Shown here: positions 27,177 through 37,662 of the stretch, piece after piece | How positions within the stretch are numbered: the first letter of the stretch is position 1 | Layout: every line of letters begins with the position of its first letter | Assembly: GCF_007995055.1 (NCBI RefSeq) | Contig: NZ_VOQQ01000001.1 | Coordinates: 310,001-374,000, forward strand | Direction: 5' to 3' | Origin: Sphingosinicella ginsenosidimutans | Lineage (GTDB): Bacteria; Pseudomonadota; Alphaproteobacteria; Sphingomonadales; Sphingomonadaceae | DNA length: 64,000 bases | The notes under the pieces: model-generated | Seen by the model: only the letters and a program-made list of their open reading frames with translations | What the model was told of the DNA's origin: nothing | Database searches by the model: none | Made by a program: the position numbers and the translations under genes

Positions 27177-28874
27177 ATGAACGCCTTGGAAAAAGCGAAG
27201 AATCTCGTTGCCGCGCTGTTGCTGGCTGGCGCCTGGAGCGCCGCACCGGCGCAAGCCCCCGCTGATCCGGCGAGCCCGGCGAGCTGGGCGCCGATCGATC
27301 CCGCGCGCATGTCGCAGGAAGTTCGCGCGCTCGCCTCCGACGAGCTTCAGGGTCGCGCGCCCGGCACCGAGGGCGAGACGCAGACCATCGCCTGGCTGAC
27401 GCAGCAGCTCCAGTCGCTCGGCCTTGAGCCGGGTGGCGAAAACGGCGGATGGACGCAGACCGTGCCGATGATCCGCACCCAGATCCAGCCCGGCGCCACC
27501 TATGCCATCGCCAGCCACGGCGCGACCATCCCGCTCCAGGCGCCGCGCGATCTCTATCTCGGCACGACCCGCGACGCCGATCGCGCCCGCATCGCCGCCG
27601 CACCGATCGTCTTCGTCGGCTATGGCGTCACCGCGCCGGAGCGCCAGTGGGACGATTTCAAGGGTGTCGATCTCCGCGGCAAGGTCGCCCTGTTCCTCGT
27701 CAACGATCCCGATTTCGAGGCGGCGGAGGGCGATCCCGTCGCCGGCCGCTTCGGCGGGCAGGCGATGACCTATTATGGCCGCTGGACCTACAAGTTCGAG
27801 GAAGCGGCACGGCGCGGCGCGATCGCCGCCGTCGTGATCCATGAGACGGCCGGCGCCGGCTATGGCTGGAACACCGTCCAGGCGCCGGCGGGCGAAAGCT
27901 ATGCGCTCGCCCAGGCCGCCGGCGCGCCGCCGCCATTGCTCCAGGGCTGGATGCAGCGCGACGTCGCCGCCGATCTCTTCCGCCGCGCCGGGCTCGATTT
28001 CGAGGCGGTGAAGCGCCAGGCGCGCACCGCCGCCTTCCGGCCGATCGATCTCGGCGCGACCTTCACCGCCGACGCGGCCGTGTCGGTCGATCATCTCCAA
28101 AGCCACAATGTCCTCGCGCGCCTGCCCGGCGCGAGCCATCCCGACGAGACGGTGATGTTCGGCGCCCATTGGGACGCCTATGGCATCGGCCCGGCGGACG
28201 CGCAGGGCAACCGCATCCGCCGCGGCGCCGCCGACGACGGCACCGGCGTCGCCGGTCTCCTCGAAATCGCCCGCGCATTCCTCGCCGGACCACGCCCGGC
28301 GCGCAGCCTCGTCTTCGCCTTCTGGACCGGTGAGGAGCGCGGCCTGCTCGGATCGGCCTATTATGCCGATCACCCGCTCTATCCGGTCGAGACGACCGCG
28401 GCGAACATCACGCTCGACACGCTCCAGACCGCCGGCCCCTCGCGCGATGTCGTCCTGATCGGCGCGGGGCAGAGCGATCTTGAAGACCTGCTGACGCGGA
28501 CCGCCGCGGGACAGGGCCGCACGATCACGCCCGATTCGCATCCCGAGCGCGGCCTCTTCTACCGCGCCGATCATTTCCCTCTCGCGCGGCGCGGCGTCCC
28601 GGTGCTGCTGCTGATGGCGCTTGGCGGAGGCCCCGACCTTGTCGAAGGCGGGCGCGAGGCGGGCGACCGCTGGGTGAGCGACTATACGGCCCACTGCTAT
28701 CACCAGGCCTGCGACGCCTGGAGCGCCGATTGGGATCTGCGCGGCGCGGCGCAGGACGTCGCCCTCGCCTATCGAATCGGCGGCGCGCTTGCGAACTCGC
28801 GCGCCTGGCCGGACTGGCGCTCCCAGTCCGAGTTCCGATCAGTTCGATCCGAGACAGCATCAACGCGCCGGTGA
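27177..28874 (+). CDS. Exported M28 metallopeptidase with PA domain
   Basis: The 565-residue protein has a signal peptide (about 1-26, ending APAQA), an M28 zinc peptidase domain and an inserted protease-associated region (about residues 130-260). Metal ligands appear in [23 protein letters not shown] and [11 protein letters not shown], with a late histidine in [14 protein letters not shown]. Such enzymes are exported aminopeptidases. It is distinct from the M28 protein at 5077-6522, which lacks the PA region. An ATG preceded by GGGAGGA sets the start. It is divergent from rplQ across 217 bases. Confidence 0.9.
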   Translation: MNALEKAKNLVAALLLAGAWSAAPAQAPADPASPASWAPIDPARMSQEVRALASDELQGRAPGTEGETQTIAWLTQQLQSLGLEPGGENGGWTQTVPMIRTQIQPGATYAIASHGATIPLQAPRDLYLGTTRDADRARIAAAPIVFVGYGVTAPERQWDDFKGVDLRGKVALFLVNDPDFEAAEGDPVAGRFGGQAMTYYGRWTYKFEEAARRGAIAAVVIHETAGAGYGWNTVQAPAGESYALAQAAGAPPPLLQGWMQRDVAADLFRRAGLDFEAVKRQARTAAFRPIDLGATFTADAAVSVDHLQSHNVLARLPGASHPDETVMFGAHWDAYGIGPADAQGNRIRRGAADDGTGVAGLLEIARAFLAGPRPARSLVFAFWTGEERGLLGSAYYADHPLYPVETTAANITLDTLQTAGPSRDVVLIGAGQSDLEDLLTRTAAGQGRTITPDSHPERGLFYRADHFPLARRGVPVLLLMALGGGPDLVEGGREAGDRWVSDYTAHCYHQACDAWSADWDLRGAAQDVALAYRIGGALANSRAWPDWRSQSEFRSVRSETASTRR

Positions 28875-29051
28875 ACGTCACGCAGGAGCGACCAGCATCC
28901 CGCAACATCTCCCGATCCGCGACCATTTTGCCGTGACTTGTAGCCGCCTTTACCGAATTACTACGGTGTTTCTGTCCCGGTCAGGTTGCGTATCGGTGAA
29001 GTTCATTATAGATGACCTGCGGGAATGTTACCCGTTTCGAGGGAGGACGTA

Positions 29052-29303
29052 ATGATTTCCAGGAAGTTGACGGCTGTGCTGGCTGCTTCGATGATCTTCG
29101 GCAGCAGCGCTGCCGTCGCTCAATCGGCGCAACCGCTGAGCCTTTCGCAGAGCCCGGCCGTGCGCGCCGGTGCGCCCACCCAGAAAGCCAATCAGCTCGA
29201 AGGGACCACGATCTGGATCATCGGCGCCATCGTGGTCGGGCTGGCGATCTGGGGAATCATCGAGCTGGTCGATAACGACAACGACGAGCCGTCGAGCCCG
29301 TAG
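29052..29303 (+). CDS. Small exported membrane protein of unknown function
   Basis: The 83-residue protein has a signal peptide (about 1-24, ending AVAQ), a Ser/Gln-rich stretch, one hydrophobic segment (TTIWIIGAIVVGLAIWGIIEL, about residues 52-72) and a very acidic tail DNDNDEPSSP. It is probably anchored in the inner membrane with the middle part in the periplasm. I know no functional assignment. The ATG has GGGAGGA six bases upstream. A -10-like TATAGA at 29007-29012 and a TTGCGT at 28986-28991 are a possible promoter with short spacing. A clear intrinsic terminator follows, so it is likely a monocistronic gene. Confidence 0.75.
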   Translation: MISRKLTAVLAASMIFGSSAAVAQSAQPLSLSQSPAVRAGAPTQKANQLEGTTIWIIGAIVVGLAIWGIIELVDNDNDEPSSP

Positions 29304-29324
29304 TCGAACCGATCGAAGGATGAG

Positions 29325-29359
29325 AAAGCGCTCCGGGCGACCGGGGCGCTTTTTCTTTT
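29325..29359 (+). terminator. Intrinsic terminator after the 83-residue membrane protein gene
   Basis: The stem AAAGCGCTCCGG with CCGGGGCGCTTT around a GCGA loop is followed by TTTTCTTTT. This is a textbook rho-independent terminator 22 bases past the stop codon, and it isolates the gene from the arginine operon. Confidence 0.9.
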
Positions 29360-29370
29360 CTCCCGGCTAT

Positions 29371-29400
29371 TGCATATTTATGCACTGATCTGCATATGCA
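29371..29400. promoter_or_regulatory. Candidate arginine-repressor operator before argC
   Basis: TGCATATTTATGCA (29371-29384) is a perfect 14-bp palindrome, and TGCATATGCA (29391-29400) is a second perfect palindrome whose centre is 18 bases on. The first has the layout of an ARG box (five bases, four A/T, five bases) with one symmetrical change. The pair ends six bases before the argC ATG. An argR gene lies in the same operon, so autoregulation is likely. Confidence 0.6.
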
Positions 29401-29406
29401 CACGCC

Positions 29407-30408
29407 ATGATCAAGGTCGCCATCCTGGGAGCCTCGGGGTTCGTCGGCGCGGAGCTGTTGCGGCTCTGCGCGGCGCACCCCCTGTTCGACGCCGTCCGGC
29501 TGTTCGGCGACAGCCAGGCCGGGATGGCGTTGGCCGACGTTCACCCGCATCTTGCCCTCGCCTATCCCGCGGCGCGGGTCGAACGGTTCGCGCCCGACGC
29601 GCTCGACGGCATCGACCTCGTCTTCGCCGCCCTCCCCCACGGCCAGTCGCAGGCGATCGCCGCCGACATTCTGGGGCGCGGCGTCGCCTTCGTCGATCTG
29701 GGCGCGGATTTCCGGCTCGACGATGCCGCCGCTTATGCGCGCTGGTACAAGGAGGAGCACAAGGCGCCGGATCTGCTCGGCCGCTTCGTCTATGGCATTC
29801 CCGAGCTGCACCGCGACGCGATCCGCGCCGCGAAGGCGGTCGCCGCCGCCGGCTGCTATCCGACGACCACCATCCTCGCGCTGAAGCCGCTCCTGCCGCT
29901 CATCGATCCCGACACGATCGCCGTCAGCGCCGCCTCCGGCGTCAGCGGGGCCGGCAAGGCGCTCAAGGAGGACACCCATTTCAACACGGTGGACGAGAAT
30001 TTCACCGCTTACGGCCTTCTGTCGCACCGCCACACCGCGGAAATGGAGATGGAGCTTGGCGGGAAGGTCCTGTTCACGCCGCACCTCGCGCCGATGAACC
30101 GCGGCATCCTCGCGACCTGCACGGCGCAGGCGAAGGGGCCGTGCGATCCGCTGGCCGCGCTCGCAGAGGCTTATGCCGGCGAGCCGTTCGTCCATGTCTC
30201 GGAACGCTCGCCCTCGGTCAAATGGACGCTCGGCTCCAACGCGATCCACATCACCGCGCGTTATGACGAGCGGACCGGCCGCATCCTTGCCATCGCCGCG
30301 CTCGACAATCTCGTGAAGGGCGCGGCGGGGCAGATGGTCCAATGCGCCAATCTCATGCTCGGCATCGATGAGGATGCGGGCCTGTCCAACGTAGGAGTAT
30401 GGCCGTGA
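29407..30408 (+). CDS. argC: N-acetyl-gamma-glutamyl-phosphate reductase
   Basis: ArgC reduces N-acetylglutamyl phosphate to the semialdehyde with NADPH, the third step of arginine synthesis. The 333-residue product has the nucleotide loop [15 protein letters not shown], the catalytic cysteine in [14 protein letters not shown] and the acid-base histidine region [12 protein letters not shown]. It heads a compact operon with argJ, argB, argF, argR and argG. Two palindromes lie directly before the ATG. The end overlaps the start of argJ by ten bases, giving coupled translation. Confidence 0.95.
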   Translation: MIKVAILGASGFVGAELLRLCAAHPLFDAVRLFGDSQAGMALADVHPHLALAYPAARVERFAPDALDGIDLVFAALPHGQSQAIAADILGRGVAFVDLGADFRLDDAAAYARWYKEEHKAPDLLGRFVYGIPELHRDAIRAAKAVAAAGCYPTTTILALKPLLPLIDPDTIAVSAASGVSGAGKALKEDTHFNTVDENFTAYGLLSHRHTAEMEMELGGKVLFTPHLAPMNRGILATCTAQAKGPCDPLAALAEAYAGEPFVHVSERSPSVKWTLGSNAIHITARYDERTGRILAIAALDNLVKGAAGQMVQCANLMLGIDEDAGLSNVGVWP

Positions 30409-31568
30409 GCGTCACCGCCGCCCCCGGTTTCGTCGCCTCCGGCCTCCATGCCGGGATCAAGCGTCGCAAGCACGACATGGCGCTGATCGCGACCGAGGAC
30501 GGCCAGGCCGTGACCTGCGCCGCGGTCTTCACGCAGAACAAGTTCGTCGCCCCGCCGGTGACACTCGATCGCGAGCGGCTCGCCGCCAATGGCGGCCGCG
30601 CGGCGGCGATCGTGGTCAATTCGGGCAATGCCAATGCGGGCACCGGCAAAGCTGGCCTCGCCGATGCGGATGCGATGACTGAGGCGACGGCCGAGGCGCT
30701 CGGCATCGCCAAGGACGATGTCCTCGTCTCCTCGACCGGAATCATCGGCGGGCGGCTGCCGATGGACAAGATCGTCGCCGCCGTGCCGAAGCTGGCGAAG
30801 CAGCTGTCACGCGAGGGCGGGACCGAGGCGGCCAGGGGAATCCTCACCACCGATCATGTGCCCAAGGAGGCGGTGGTGAAGGGCTCCACCTTCACGCTCG
30901 GCGGCATGGCCAAGGGCTGCGGCATGATCGCGCCGAACATGGCAACGATGCTCGCCTATCTCACCACGGACGCGCAGGTCGCCCGCAGCGATCTCCAGCG
31001 CATCCTCAAGGACGCGGCCGATCGCACGTTCAACACGCTGAACGTCGACGGCGCGACCTCGACCAACGACAGCGCCTTCCTGCTCGCCAATGGCCGGGCC
31101 GGGCCGCCCGATCTCGCCGAGTTCGCCGATGCCGTCCACAAGGTCTGCGAGGATCTCGCCTGGCAGATGGCGAAGGATGCGGAGGGGATGACCAAGATGG
31201 TGCTCCTCACCGTCACCGGCGCGGCGAGCGACGCCGAGGCGCGCGCGGCGGCCAAGTCGATCGCCGAGAACAATCTCGTCAAATGCTCCTGGTACGGCTC
31301 CGATCCCTATTGGGGCCGCCTGCTCGGCGCGGCGGGATCGGCCGGGGTCGCATTCGAGACCGAGGCGTCCGCGGTCGCTTATGGCGGCATCTTCGTCTCG
31401 CGCGGCGGGATCGAGATCGAGCACGACCGCGCCGCCGTCGCCGCCCACATGAAGAATGAACGGATCGACATCCTCGTCGATGTCGGCGCCGGCGGCGACG
31501 GCACCGCGCGGATGATCGGCATCGATCTCGGCCCCGGCTACATCAAGGAAAATTCGGTCACGTCATGA
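30399..31568 (+). CDS. argJ: Bifunctional glutamate N-acetyltransferase / amino-acid acetyltransferase
   Basis: ArgJ transfers the acetyl group from N-acetylornithine to glutamate, recycling it, and in the bifunctional type can also use acetyl-CoA. The 389-residue precursor self-cleaves between Ala182 and Thr183 in the motif NMATML, freeing the catalytic threonine; this motif is intact. The substrate block FAARTRxFN of the family appears here as [19 protein letters not shown]. The ATG at 30399, with TAGGAG before it, overlaps argC; a GTG two codons later is a weaker alternative. Its end overlaps argB as ATGA. Confidence 0.95.
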   Translation: MAVSVTAAPGFVASGLHAGIKRRKHDMALIATEDGQAVTCAAVFTQNKFVAPPVTLDRERLAANGGRAAAIVVNSGNANAGTGKAGLADADAMTEATAEALGIAKDDVLVSSTGIIGGRLPMDKIVAAVPKLAKQLSREGGTEAARGILTTDHVPKEAVVKGSTFTLGGMAKGCGMIAPNMATMLAYLTTDAQVARSDLQRILKDAADRTFNTLNVDGATSTNDSAFLLANGRAGPPDLAEFADAVHKVCEDLAWQMAKDAEGMTKMVLLTVTGAASDAEARAAAKSIAENNLVKCSWYGSDPYWGRLLGAAGSAGVAFETEASAVAYGGIFVSRGGIEIEHDRAAVAAHMKNERIDILVDVGAGGDGTARMIGIDLGPGYIKENSVTS

Positions 31569-32434
31569 GCACCAACCCGGCCCTCACCGCGCAGGTGCTC
31601 GTCGAAGCCCTGCCCTATATCCAGCGTTTCGCCGGCAAGTCGGTGGTCGTGAAATTGGGCGGCGCGGCGATCGATGCGGAGCTCGACCGCGCGCTGGCGC
31701 AGGACGTGCTGCTGCTGCGCTCGGTCGGCGTGCGCTGCGTGCTCGTCCATGGCGGCGGGCCGCAGGTCGATGCGATGATGAAGAAGCTCGGCAAGGAACC
31801 GGAGTTCAGGGACGGCCTGCGCGTCACCGACGCCGAGACGCTGGACATCGTGCGCACCGTCCTGGTCGGCAAGGTCAATCGCGATCTCGTCGCGACGATC
31901 AACCGCGAGGCGGGCGACGAGCCGGTCGCGGTCGGCGTCGCCGGCGAGGATGGCGGCCTTCTCGTCACCACCCAGCGCGATCCCGCTCTGGGCTTCGTCG
32001 GCGACGTGGCGCTGGTGCGCGCCGGGCGGCTGCACGGCCTGCTCGATCAGGGCCTCGCCCCGGTCGTCTCGACGATCGGCGCGGACGCGTCGGGCCAGCC
32101 CTACAACATCAATGCCGACGAGGCGGCGATGGCGATCGCGGTTGCGATGCAGGCGGAGAAGATCGTCTATCTGACCGCCGCCCCCGGCCTGCTCGAGGAT
32201 CCCAGGGACGAGACCAGCCTGATCCAGCGCTTGACCGTCTCGGAGCTTCGCGAGCGGATCACGCACGAAAGCGTGTCCAAGGGCATGATCCCGAAGCTGC
32301 GGGCCTGCGCCGACGCGGTCGAGGGCGGCGTCGGATCGGCGCACATCATCGACGGCCGCGTGCCCCACGCGCTGCTGATCGAGATCCTGACGGACGCCGG
32401 CATCGGCACGATGATCAGGATGGAGGGGGAGTGA
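31565..32434 (+). CDS. argB: Acetylglutamate kinase
   Basis: ArgB phosphorylates N-acetylglutamate, usually the feedback-controlled step. The 289-residue amino-acid kinase has the phosphate loop [11 protein letters not shown], the substrate loop [14 protein letters not shown], and [24 protein letters not shown]. The N-terminal extension ([17 protein letters not shown]) is the kind found in arginine-sensitive hexameric forms. It is coupled by ATGA overlap to argJ and by TGATG to argF. The order argJ-argB-argF without argD between means that the aminotransferase step is encoded elsewhere. Confidence 0.95.
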   Translation: MSTNPALTAQVLVEALPYIQRFAGKSVVVKLGGAAIDAELDRALAQDVLLLRSVGVRCVLVHGGGPQVDAMMKKLGKEPEFRDGLRVTDAETLDIVRTVLVGKVNRDLVATINREAGDEPVAVGVAGEDGGLLVTTQRDPALGFVGDVALVRAGRLHGLLDQGLAPVVSTIGADASGQPYNINADEAAMAIAVAMQAEKIVYLTAAPGLLEDPRDETSLIQRLTVSELRERITHESVSKGMIPKLRACADAVEGGVGSAHIIDGRVPHALLIEILTDAGIGTMIRMEGE

Positions 32435-33300
32435 TGACCAAGCTGCTGACCATCGCCGATCTCGCGGGCGGCGCGCTTGCCGAGGTGCTCGAACTCGCCG
32501 AACGCGCCGATCTGGGCGCGCCGCTCGCCGGCAAGGGCGCGGCCCTGGTCTTCCAGAAGCCGTCGGCGCGCACCCGCAACTCGACCGAAATGGCGGTCGT
32601 CCAGCTCGGCGGCCATCCCGTCTATATCCAGAAGGACGAGGTCGGCATCGACACGCGCGAGACCGCCGAGGACGTGGCGCGCACGCTCGCCTGTTATCAT
32701 TCGGTCATCGCCGCGCGGGTCATGGATCACGACCATCTCGTCCGCATGTCCAACGCGGTCTCAATCCCGGTGCTCAACCTGTTGTCGGACAAGGAACATC
32801 CGCTTCAGGCGCTCGCCGATCTTTTAACTATAAAACAATTGGTCGGGCGGCTCGAAGGGGTCAGGATCGCCTTCGTCGGCGATGCCGACAACAATGTCGC
32901 GCGTTCGCTCGCTCATGCCTGCGGTGAGATCGGGGCCGAGCTGACCCTGGCCGGGCCCGAGGCCTATCGGTTGAAGGACGCTCCCGATTTCGTGCGCCAG
33001 GTCGTCGATCCGCTGGAGGGCGTGAAGGGCGCGGACATCGTCTATACCGACGTCTGGGTCTCGATGGGCCAGGACGCCGAGACCGCCGAGCGCATGGCGG
33101 CCTTCGCCCCCTATCAGGTCGATGCCGCGATGATGGCGGCCACGAACGACGCCTGGTTCCTCCACTGCCTGCCCGCACGCCGCGGCGAGGAGGTGACGCA
33201 CGAGGTGATCGAAAGCCCGAAGAGCGCGGTGTGGCGCCAGGCCGAAAACCGGATGCACACCGCCCGCGCCGCGCTGGCATGGCTGCTCGGGGTGCGTTGA
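32434..33300 (+). CDS. argF: Ornithine carbamoyltransferase
   Basis: ArgF joins carbamoyl phosphate to ornithine, making citrulline. The 288-residue protein has the carbamoyl-phosphate loop [11 protein letters not shown] (Ser44-Arg48; many relatives have S-T-R-T-R), the [12 protein letters not shown] block, SMGQ and the ornithine-site [13 protein letters not shown]. It is somewhat shorter than the usual 300-310 residues. The ATG at 32434 overlaps the argB stop; a GTG one codon earlier is also possible. The stop overlaps the argR ATG. A short AT-rich patch near 32820-32840 is just Leu-Leu-Thr-Ile-Lys codons. Confidence 0.93.
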   Translation: MTKLLTIADLAGGALAEVLELAERADLGAPLAGKGAALVFQKPSARTRNSTEMAVVQLGGHPVYIQKDEVGIDTRETAEDVARTLACYHSVIAARVMDHDHLVRMSNAVSIPVLNLLSDKEHPLQALADLLTIKQLVGRLEGVRIAFVGDADNNVARSLAHACGEIGAELTLAGPEAYRLKDAPDFVRQVVDPLEGVKGADIVYTDVWVSMGQDAETAERMAAFAPYQVDAAMMAATNDAWFLHCLPARRGEEVTHEVIESPKSAVWRQAENRMHTARAALAWLLGVR

Positions 33301-33794
33301 TGGAGCGAAGCCACTCCGATTCCCGCACCCGCCGTCTGCGCGCACTTGCCGATCTGGTGCGTGCCGAGATGCTGACCAGCCAGGAGGAGGCGACCGAGCG
33401 TCTGGCCGATCAGGGCTTCGCCGTCACCCAGGCGACGGTCTCGCGCGATCTCGAACAGCTCGGCGCGGTGAAGGTGAAACGCGGCGGCGTCCTGTCCTAC
33501 GCCCTGCCCGACCAGATCGGCGCCGCCGACTGGAGCACCGGTCGGCTCGCGCGCATCCTTTCCGAATGGGCGCTGTCGGTCGAGGCGGCCGGACAGCTGA
33601 TCGTGATGAAGACCCCGCCCGGCTCGGCCCACCTCGTCGCCTCGGCGATCGACCAGAGCGCATTGCCGGAGATTGCGGGCACGGTTTCGGGCGACGACAC
33701 CCTGTTCCTCGTCGTTCGCGACGGCCACGCCATCCCGCCCCTCGTCCGCCGCTTCGAGCGGATGATGGGGCAGGAGAAGATCAATTACGCATAA
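33300..33794 (+). CDS. argR: Arginine repressor
   Basis: ArgR is a hexameric repressor that binds ARG boxes when arginine is present. The 164-residue protein has the N-terminal winged helix ([31 protein letters not shown]) and the C-terminal oligomerisation and arginine-binding segment ([17 protein letters not shown]), where the GDDT aspartates would contact arginine. It is coupled to argF by TGATG. Placing the repressor inside its target operon suggests feedback control through the palindromes upstream of argC. Family identity is firm and the target sites inferred. Confidence 0.93.
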   Translation: MERSHSDSRTRRLRALADLVRAEMLTSQEEATERLADQGFAVTQATVSRDLEQLGAVKVKRGGVLSYALPDQIGAADWSTGRLARILSEWALSVEAAGQLIVMKTPPGSAHLVASAIDQSALPEIAGTVSGDDTLFLVVRDGHAIPPLVRRFERMMGQEKINYA

Positions 33795-33823
33795 CCCAAC
33801 TCGCTCCCTGGAAATGGAACCCA

Positions 33824-35050
33824 ATGACTGACAAGCCGAAGAAGGTCGTCCTCGCTTATTCGGGCGGGCTCGACACCTCGATCATCCTCAAGTGGCTGCA
33901 GACCGAATATGGCGCGGAGGTCGTCACCTTCACCGCCGATCTCGGCCAGGGCGAGGAAGTGGAGCCGGCGCGAAAGAAGGCCGAGCTGCTCGGGATCAAG
34001 CCGGAGAACATCTTCATCGACGATCTGCGCGAGGAATTCGTGCGCGATTACGTCTTCCCGATGTTCCGCGCGAACACCGTCTATGAGGGCCAGTATCTGC
34101 TCGGCACCTCGATCGCCCGTCCGCTGATCGCCAAGCGCCAGATCGAAATCGCGCGTCAGGTCGGCGCCGACGCGGTCTGCCACGGCGCGACCGGCAAGGG
34201 GAACGATCAGGTCCGCTTCGAGCTCGGCTATTATGCGCTCGAGCCGGACATCAAGGTGATCGCCCCCTGGCGCGAGTGGAGCTTCGCGAGCCGCGAGGCG
34301 CTGATCGACTTTGCCGAGAAGCACCAGATCCCGATCAACAAGGACAAGCGCGGCGAGGCCCCCTTCTCGGTCGACGCCAACCTGCTCCACTCCTCGTCGG
34401 AGGGGAAGGTGCTGGAGGATCCCGCCGTGGAGGCGCCCGAATATGTCCACCAGCGCACCATCTCGCCCGAGGCGGCGCCCGACAAGGCGACGGTGATCGA
34501 GATCGAATTCGAGCGCGGCGATCCGGTCGCGATCGACGGCGAGCGACTGTCGCCCGCGAGCCTGCTCGCCAGGCTCAACCAGCTCGGCCACGACAACGGC
34601 ATCGGCCGTCTCGACCTGGTCGAAAACCGCTTCGTCGGCATGAAGTCGCGCGGGGTGTACGAGACGCCGGGCGGCACCATCCTGCTCGCCGCCCATCGCG
34701 GCATCGAAAGCATCACGCTGGACGGCGGGGCGATGCACCTCAAGGATTCGATCATGCCGCGCTATGCCGAGCTCATCTACAACGGCTTCTGGTTCGCGCC
34801 GGAGCGCGAGATGCTGCAGGCGCTGATCGACAGGAGCCAGGAGCATGTGTCCGGCAAGGTGCGGATGAAGCTCTACAAGGGCAATGCCACGGTGATCGGG
34901 CGCGAAAGCCCGCTCTCGCTCTACGATCAGGACCTGGTGACCTTCGAGGAAGGCCAGTCCGGCTACGACCATCGCGACGCGGCCGGCTTCATCCGCCTCA
35001 ACGCCCTCAGGCTCCGCATCGCCGCGAAGCGGGAGCGGCGGGTCAGCTGA
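33824..35050 (+). CDS. argG: Argininosuccinate synthase
   Basis: ArgG condenses citrulline and aspartate with ATP to argininosuccinate. The 408-residue protein begins with the N-type ATP pyrophosphatase loop [18 protein letters not shown] and has [15 protein letters not shown] and the C-terminal [18 protein letters not shown]. The ATG at 33824 is 29 bases after argR, so it likely ends the arginine operon. Its 3' end overlaps the vapC-like gene on the opposite strand by eight bases. argH is not in the window. Confidence 0.95.
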   Translation: MTDKPKKVVLAYSGGLDTSIILKWLQTEYGAEVVTFTADLGQGEEVEPARKKAELLGIKPENIFIDDLREEFVRDYVFPMFRANTVYEGQYLLGTSIARPLIAKRQIEIARQVGADAVCHGATGKGNDQVRFELGYYALEPDIKVIAPWREWSFASREALIDFAEKHQIPINKDKRGEAPFSVDANLLHSSSEGKVLEDPAVEAPEYVHQRTISPEAAPDKATVIEIEFERGDPVAIDGERLSPASLLARLNQLGHDNGIGRLDLVENRFVGMKSRGVYETPGGTILLAAHRGIESITLDGGAMHLKDSIMPRYAELIYNGFWFAPEREMLQALIDRSQEHVSGKVRMKLYKGNATVIGRESPLSLYDQDLVTFEEGQSGYDHRDAAGFIRLNALRLRIAAKRERRVS

Positions 35051-35429
35051 GGGCGGACTCGACGTCGGTGCGCGCGAAATCCTCGCCGACGAACAGAAGC
35101 GGACAATCGAGCTCCTTCGCCAGCACATAGGCAAAGCAGTCCCCGAAATTGAGCTGGGCCGCGTGCGCGCCCTTGCCCCAGCGTCCATGCGCCTGGCCGA
35201 CCCGTTCGGCGAAGGCCGCGTTGACCGGATCGACAGTGAACCCCAGTTCTTCCACGAGGGCGAGCAACAGTTCGGACCCACCGCGATGCGCCAGGATGAT
35301 GAGTGCCTCGGCCAGCGTGCCGGCGGACATGTGAATGTCCGGCTCGATTTCCAGCGCGCGCCTGCAGCGCGCCGCACCGGGCTCGTCGAAGAGAATGGTC
35401 AGAAGCGCCGACGTGTCCGCAACGATCAC
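35043..35429 (-). CDS. VapC-like PIN-domain toxin
   Basis: The 128-residue protein has the PIN nuclease fold: [17 protein letters not shown] with Asp5, the acidic GTLAEALII, and [29 protein letters not shown] with further metal-binding aspartates. PIN toxins cleave RNA such as tRNA when free of antitoxin. Its start overlaps the end of the antitoxin gene by four bases, the standard layout of such pairs. It is convergent with argG and overlaps its 3' end. All acidic residues needed for activity appear present. Confidence 0.88.
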   Translation of the reverse strand: MIVADTSALLTILFDEPGAARCRRALEIEPDIHMSAGTLAEALIILAHRGGSELLLALVEELGFTVDPVNAAFAERVGQAHGRWGKGAHAAQLNFGDCFAYVLAKELDCPLLFVGEDFARTDVESALS

Positions 35430-35689
35430 GCAGGCCGCCCTGTCTCCGGATCGTAGAGGAGGTCTTGGCTTCGAGCGGCGTCGGGGCCGGGCGCGATCTT
35501 CGCCCGCGCGCCCCGGACGATCCGCTCGATGATCGCGGCACGCTCACGGTGATCGGCTGGAGCCGGCCGCACAGCCACCAGCTTTGCCGCCGGCCGGCCG
35601 TGCCGGGTGAGCACGATGTCGTCGCCGGCCTCCGCGCGCCGCACGAGATCGGTCAGCTTACCTTTCGCCTCGGAGATCGGAATATCCAT
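35426..35689 (-). CDS. Phd/YefM-type antitoxin
   Basis: The 87-residue protein starts MDIPISEAKGKLTDLVRRAE, the DNA-binding Phd/YefM fold, and has the conserved DDIVLTRHGRPAAKLV. The C-terminal half is charged and would wrap the toxin. I chose the ATG at 35689; an earlier ATG at 35707 would place the start inside a palindrome and add six residues. It would neutralise the PIN protein and repress its own promoter. No obvious ribosome site favours either start strongly. Confidence 0.85.
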   Translation of the reverse strand: MDIPISEAKGKLTDLVRRAEAGDDIVLTRHGRPAAKLVAVRPAPADHRERAAIIERIVRGARAKIAPGPDAARSQDLLYDPETGRPA

Positions 35690-35700
35690 CGCCACAATAT

Positions 35701-35717
35701 GGACCATAGATTGGTCC
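35701..35717. promoter_or_regulatory. Palindrome at the antitoxin promoter
   Basis: GGACCA and TGGTCC form a perfect inverted repeat around TAGAT, 12 bases upstream of the antitoxin start. This matches the position expected for an autorepressor site of a Phd-type antitoxin. It also lies in the divergent gap to the glutamine amidotransferase gene. Confidence 0.55.
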
Positions 35718-35765
35718 AAATCAAGGCCGCTGTTCATCGCGCGGTCGCCACCTTAAGCAGGAGCC

Positions 35766-36446
35766 ATGAAGCTCGCCATCCTCGAAACCGGCAAGCCGCC
35801 CGGCGACCTTGCGGTCCGCTTCGGCGACTATCCGGCGATGTTCGCCCGCCTGCTCGGCGACGGCTTCGACATCGCCACCTTCGATGTCGAGGCCGGCAAT
35901 CTCCCCATCGATCCGGCGACGCATGACGCCTATATCCTCACCGGCTCCCCCGCCGGCGTTTACGATCCCCTGCCCTGGATCGCGGAGCTCGCCGATTTCA
36001 TCCGCCTCGCCAAGCCGCAGAAGCTCGTCGGCATCTGCTTCGGCCACCAGATCATGGCCGAAGCGCTGGGCGGTCATGTCGAGAAATCGGAAAAAGGCTG
36101 GGGCGCGGGCCTCCACACCTATCCCATCGTGACCCGCGAGCCGTGGATGGACGACGCGGCGAGCGTTTCGATCCCCGCCTCGCACCAGGACCAGGTGGTC
36201 CTCCAGCCGCCCAATACCGAAGTCACGGCCTCGTCGCTGTTCACGCCCTATGCCGGGCTCGCCTGGACAGACCGCCCGGCCATTTCCTTCCAGTTCCACC
36301 CGGAATTCGATCCGGCCTATGCAAGAGCCCTGATCGAGCAGCGCTTCGACCGGATCCCCGATCCCGACAGCGCGATCGCCTCGCTCGACGCGCCCAATGA
36401 CAATGCGCGAGTCGGCGGCTGGATCAGGCGCTTCCTGTTGGGCTAA
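35766..36446 (+). CDS. Class I glutamine amidotransferase-like protein
   Basis: The 226-residue protein has the class I GATase core, with the nucleophile elbow [17 protein letters not shown] (cysteine near residue 83) and the partner histidine and glutamate in [12 protein letters not shown]. It resembles stand-alone GMP-synthase-like amidotransferases or gamma-glutamyl hydrolases. No synthase domain is attached and no synthase gene is adjacent. It is divergent from the VapBC-like pair and lies 28 bases before frmA on the same strand. The catalytic residues suggest an active enzyme, with acceptor unknown. Confidence 0.87.
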   Translation: MKLAILETGKPPGDLAVRFGDYPAMFARLLGDGFDIATFDVEAGNLPIDPATHDAYILTGSPAGVYDPLPWIAELADFIRLAKPQKLVGICFGHQIMAEALGGHVEKSEKGWGAGLHTYPIVTREPWMDDAASVSIPASHQDQVVLQPPNTEVTASSLFTPYAGLAWTDRPAISFQFHPEFDPAYARALIEQRFDRIPDPDSAIASLDAPNDNARVGGWIRRFLLG

Positions 36447-36474
36447 GGCGCCGGCGCACCCGAAGGAGACCCCA

Positions 36475-37587
36475 ATGAAAACCCGCGCCGCCGTCGCGTT
36501 CGAAGCCAGGAAGCCGCTCGAGATCGTCGAGCTCGACCTTGAAGGTCCCAAGGCCGGCGAAGTGCTGGTCGAGATCATGGCGACCGGCATCTGCCACACC
36601 GATGCCTATACGCTGGACGGGTTCGATTCCGAAGGGATCTTCCCCTCGATCCTGGGCCATGAGGGCGCGGGCATCGTCCGCGAGATCGGCGCGGGCGTGA
36701 CCAGCGTGAAGCCCGGCGATCATGTCATCCCGCTCTACACGCCCGAATGCCGCCAGTGTAAATCGTGCCTCAGCGGCAAGACCAACCTGTGCACCGCGAT
36801 CCGCGCGACGCAGGGCAAGGGGCTGATGCCCGACGGCACCACGCGCTTCAGCTACAAGGGCCAGCCGATCTATCATTATATGGGCTGCTCCACCTTCTCG
36901 AACTTCACCGTGCTCCCCGAGATCGCGGTGGCGAAGATCCGCGAGGACGCGCCGTTCAAGACCAGCTGCTATATCGGCTGCGGCGTCACGACCGGCGTCG
37001 GCGCGGTCGTCAACACCGCCAAGGTCCAGGCCGGCGACAATGTCGTCGTGTTCGGGCTTGGCGGGATCGGACTCAACGTCATCCAGGGCGCGAAGCTGGT
37101 CGGGGCCGGCAGGATCATCGGCGTCGACATCAACCCGGACCGCGAGGAATGGGGCCGCAAGTTCGGCATGACCGACTTCATCGACGGCCGCGGCAAGGAT
37201 CGCGCGGCGCTGATCGCCGAGATCGCCGCGCTGACCGACGGCGGGGCCGACTTCACCTTCGATGCGACCGGCAACACCGAGGTCATGCGGACCGCGCTGG
37301 AGGCGTGCCATCGCGGCTGGGGCACCAGCATCATCATCGGCGTGGCCGAGGCGGGCAAGGAGATCGCGACGCGGCCGTTCCAGCTCGTCACCGGTCGCAA
37401 CTGGCGCGGCACCGCCTTCGGCGGCGCGAAGGGCCGCACCGACGTGCCCAAGATCGTCGACTGGTACATGCAGGGCAAGATCGCGATCGATCCGATGATC
37501 ACCCATGTCCTCAGCCTCGAGGACATCAACAAGGGGTTCGATCTGATGCACGCCGGGGAGAGCATCCGCAGCGTCGTCGTCTATTGA
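36475..37587 (+). CDS. frmA: S-(hydroxymethyl)glutathione dehydrogenase / class III alcohol dehydrogenase
   Basis: This zinc enzyme oxidises S-hydroxymethylglutathione, formed from formaldehyde and glutathione, to S-formylglutathione with NAD. The 370-residue protein has catalytic zinc ligands in [10 protein letters not shown] and LGHEGAGIV, the structural zinc cysteines in [17 protein letters not shown], and the Rossmann loop [16 protein letters not shown]. The ATG at 36475 follows GAAGGAG. It begins a same-strand cluster with a small membrane protein, a VOC protein and fghA, together forming a formaldehyde-detoxification unit. Confidence 0.95.
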   Translation: MKTRAAVAFEARKPLEIVELDLEGPKAGEVLVEIMATGICHTDAYTLDGFDSEGIFPSILGHEGAGIVREIGAGVTSVKPGDHVIPLYTPECRQCKSCLSGKTNLCTAIRATQGKGLMPDGTTRFSYKGQPIYHYMGCSTFSNFTVLPEIAVAKIREDAPFKTSCYIGCGVTTGVGAVVNTAKVQAGDNVVVFGLGGIGLNVIQGAKLVGAGRIIGVDINPDREEWGRKFGMTDFIDGRGKDRAALIAEIAALTDGGADFTFDATGNTEVMRTALEACHRGWGTSIIIGVAEAGKEIATRPFQLVTGRNWRGTAFGGAKGRTDVPKIVDWYMQGKIAIDPMITHVLSLEDINKGFDLMHAGESIRSVVVY

Positions 37588-37662
37588 CGTTCCGGAACCG
37601 CAACCGTCCCCGTCACGTTTCCCTCGCCGCAATGGCCGTCGCTGGCCGCAGGGAGACATGAC

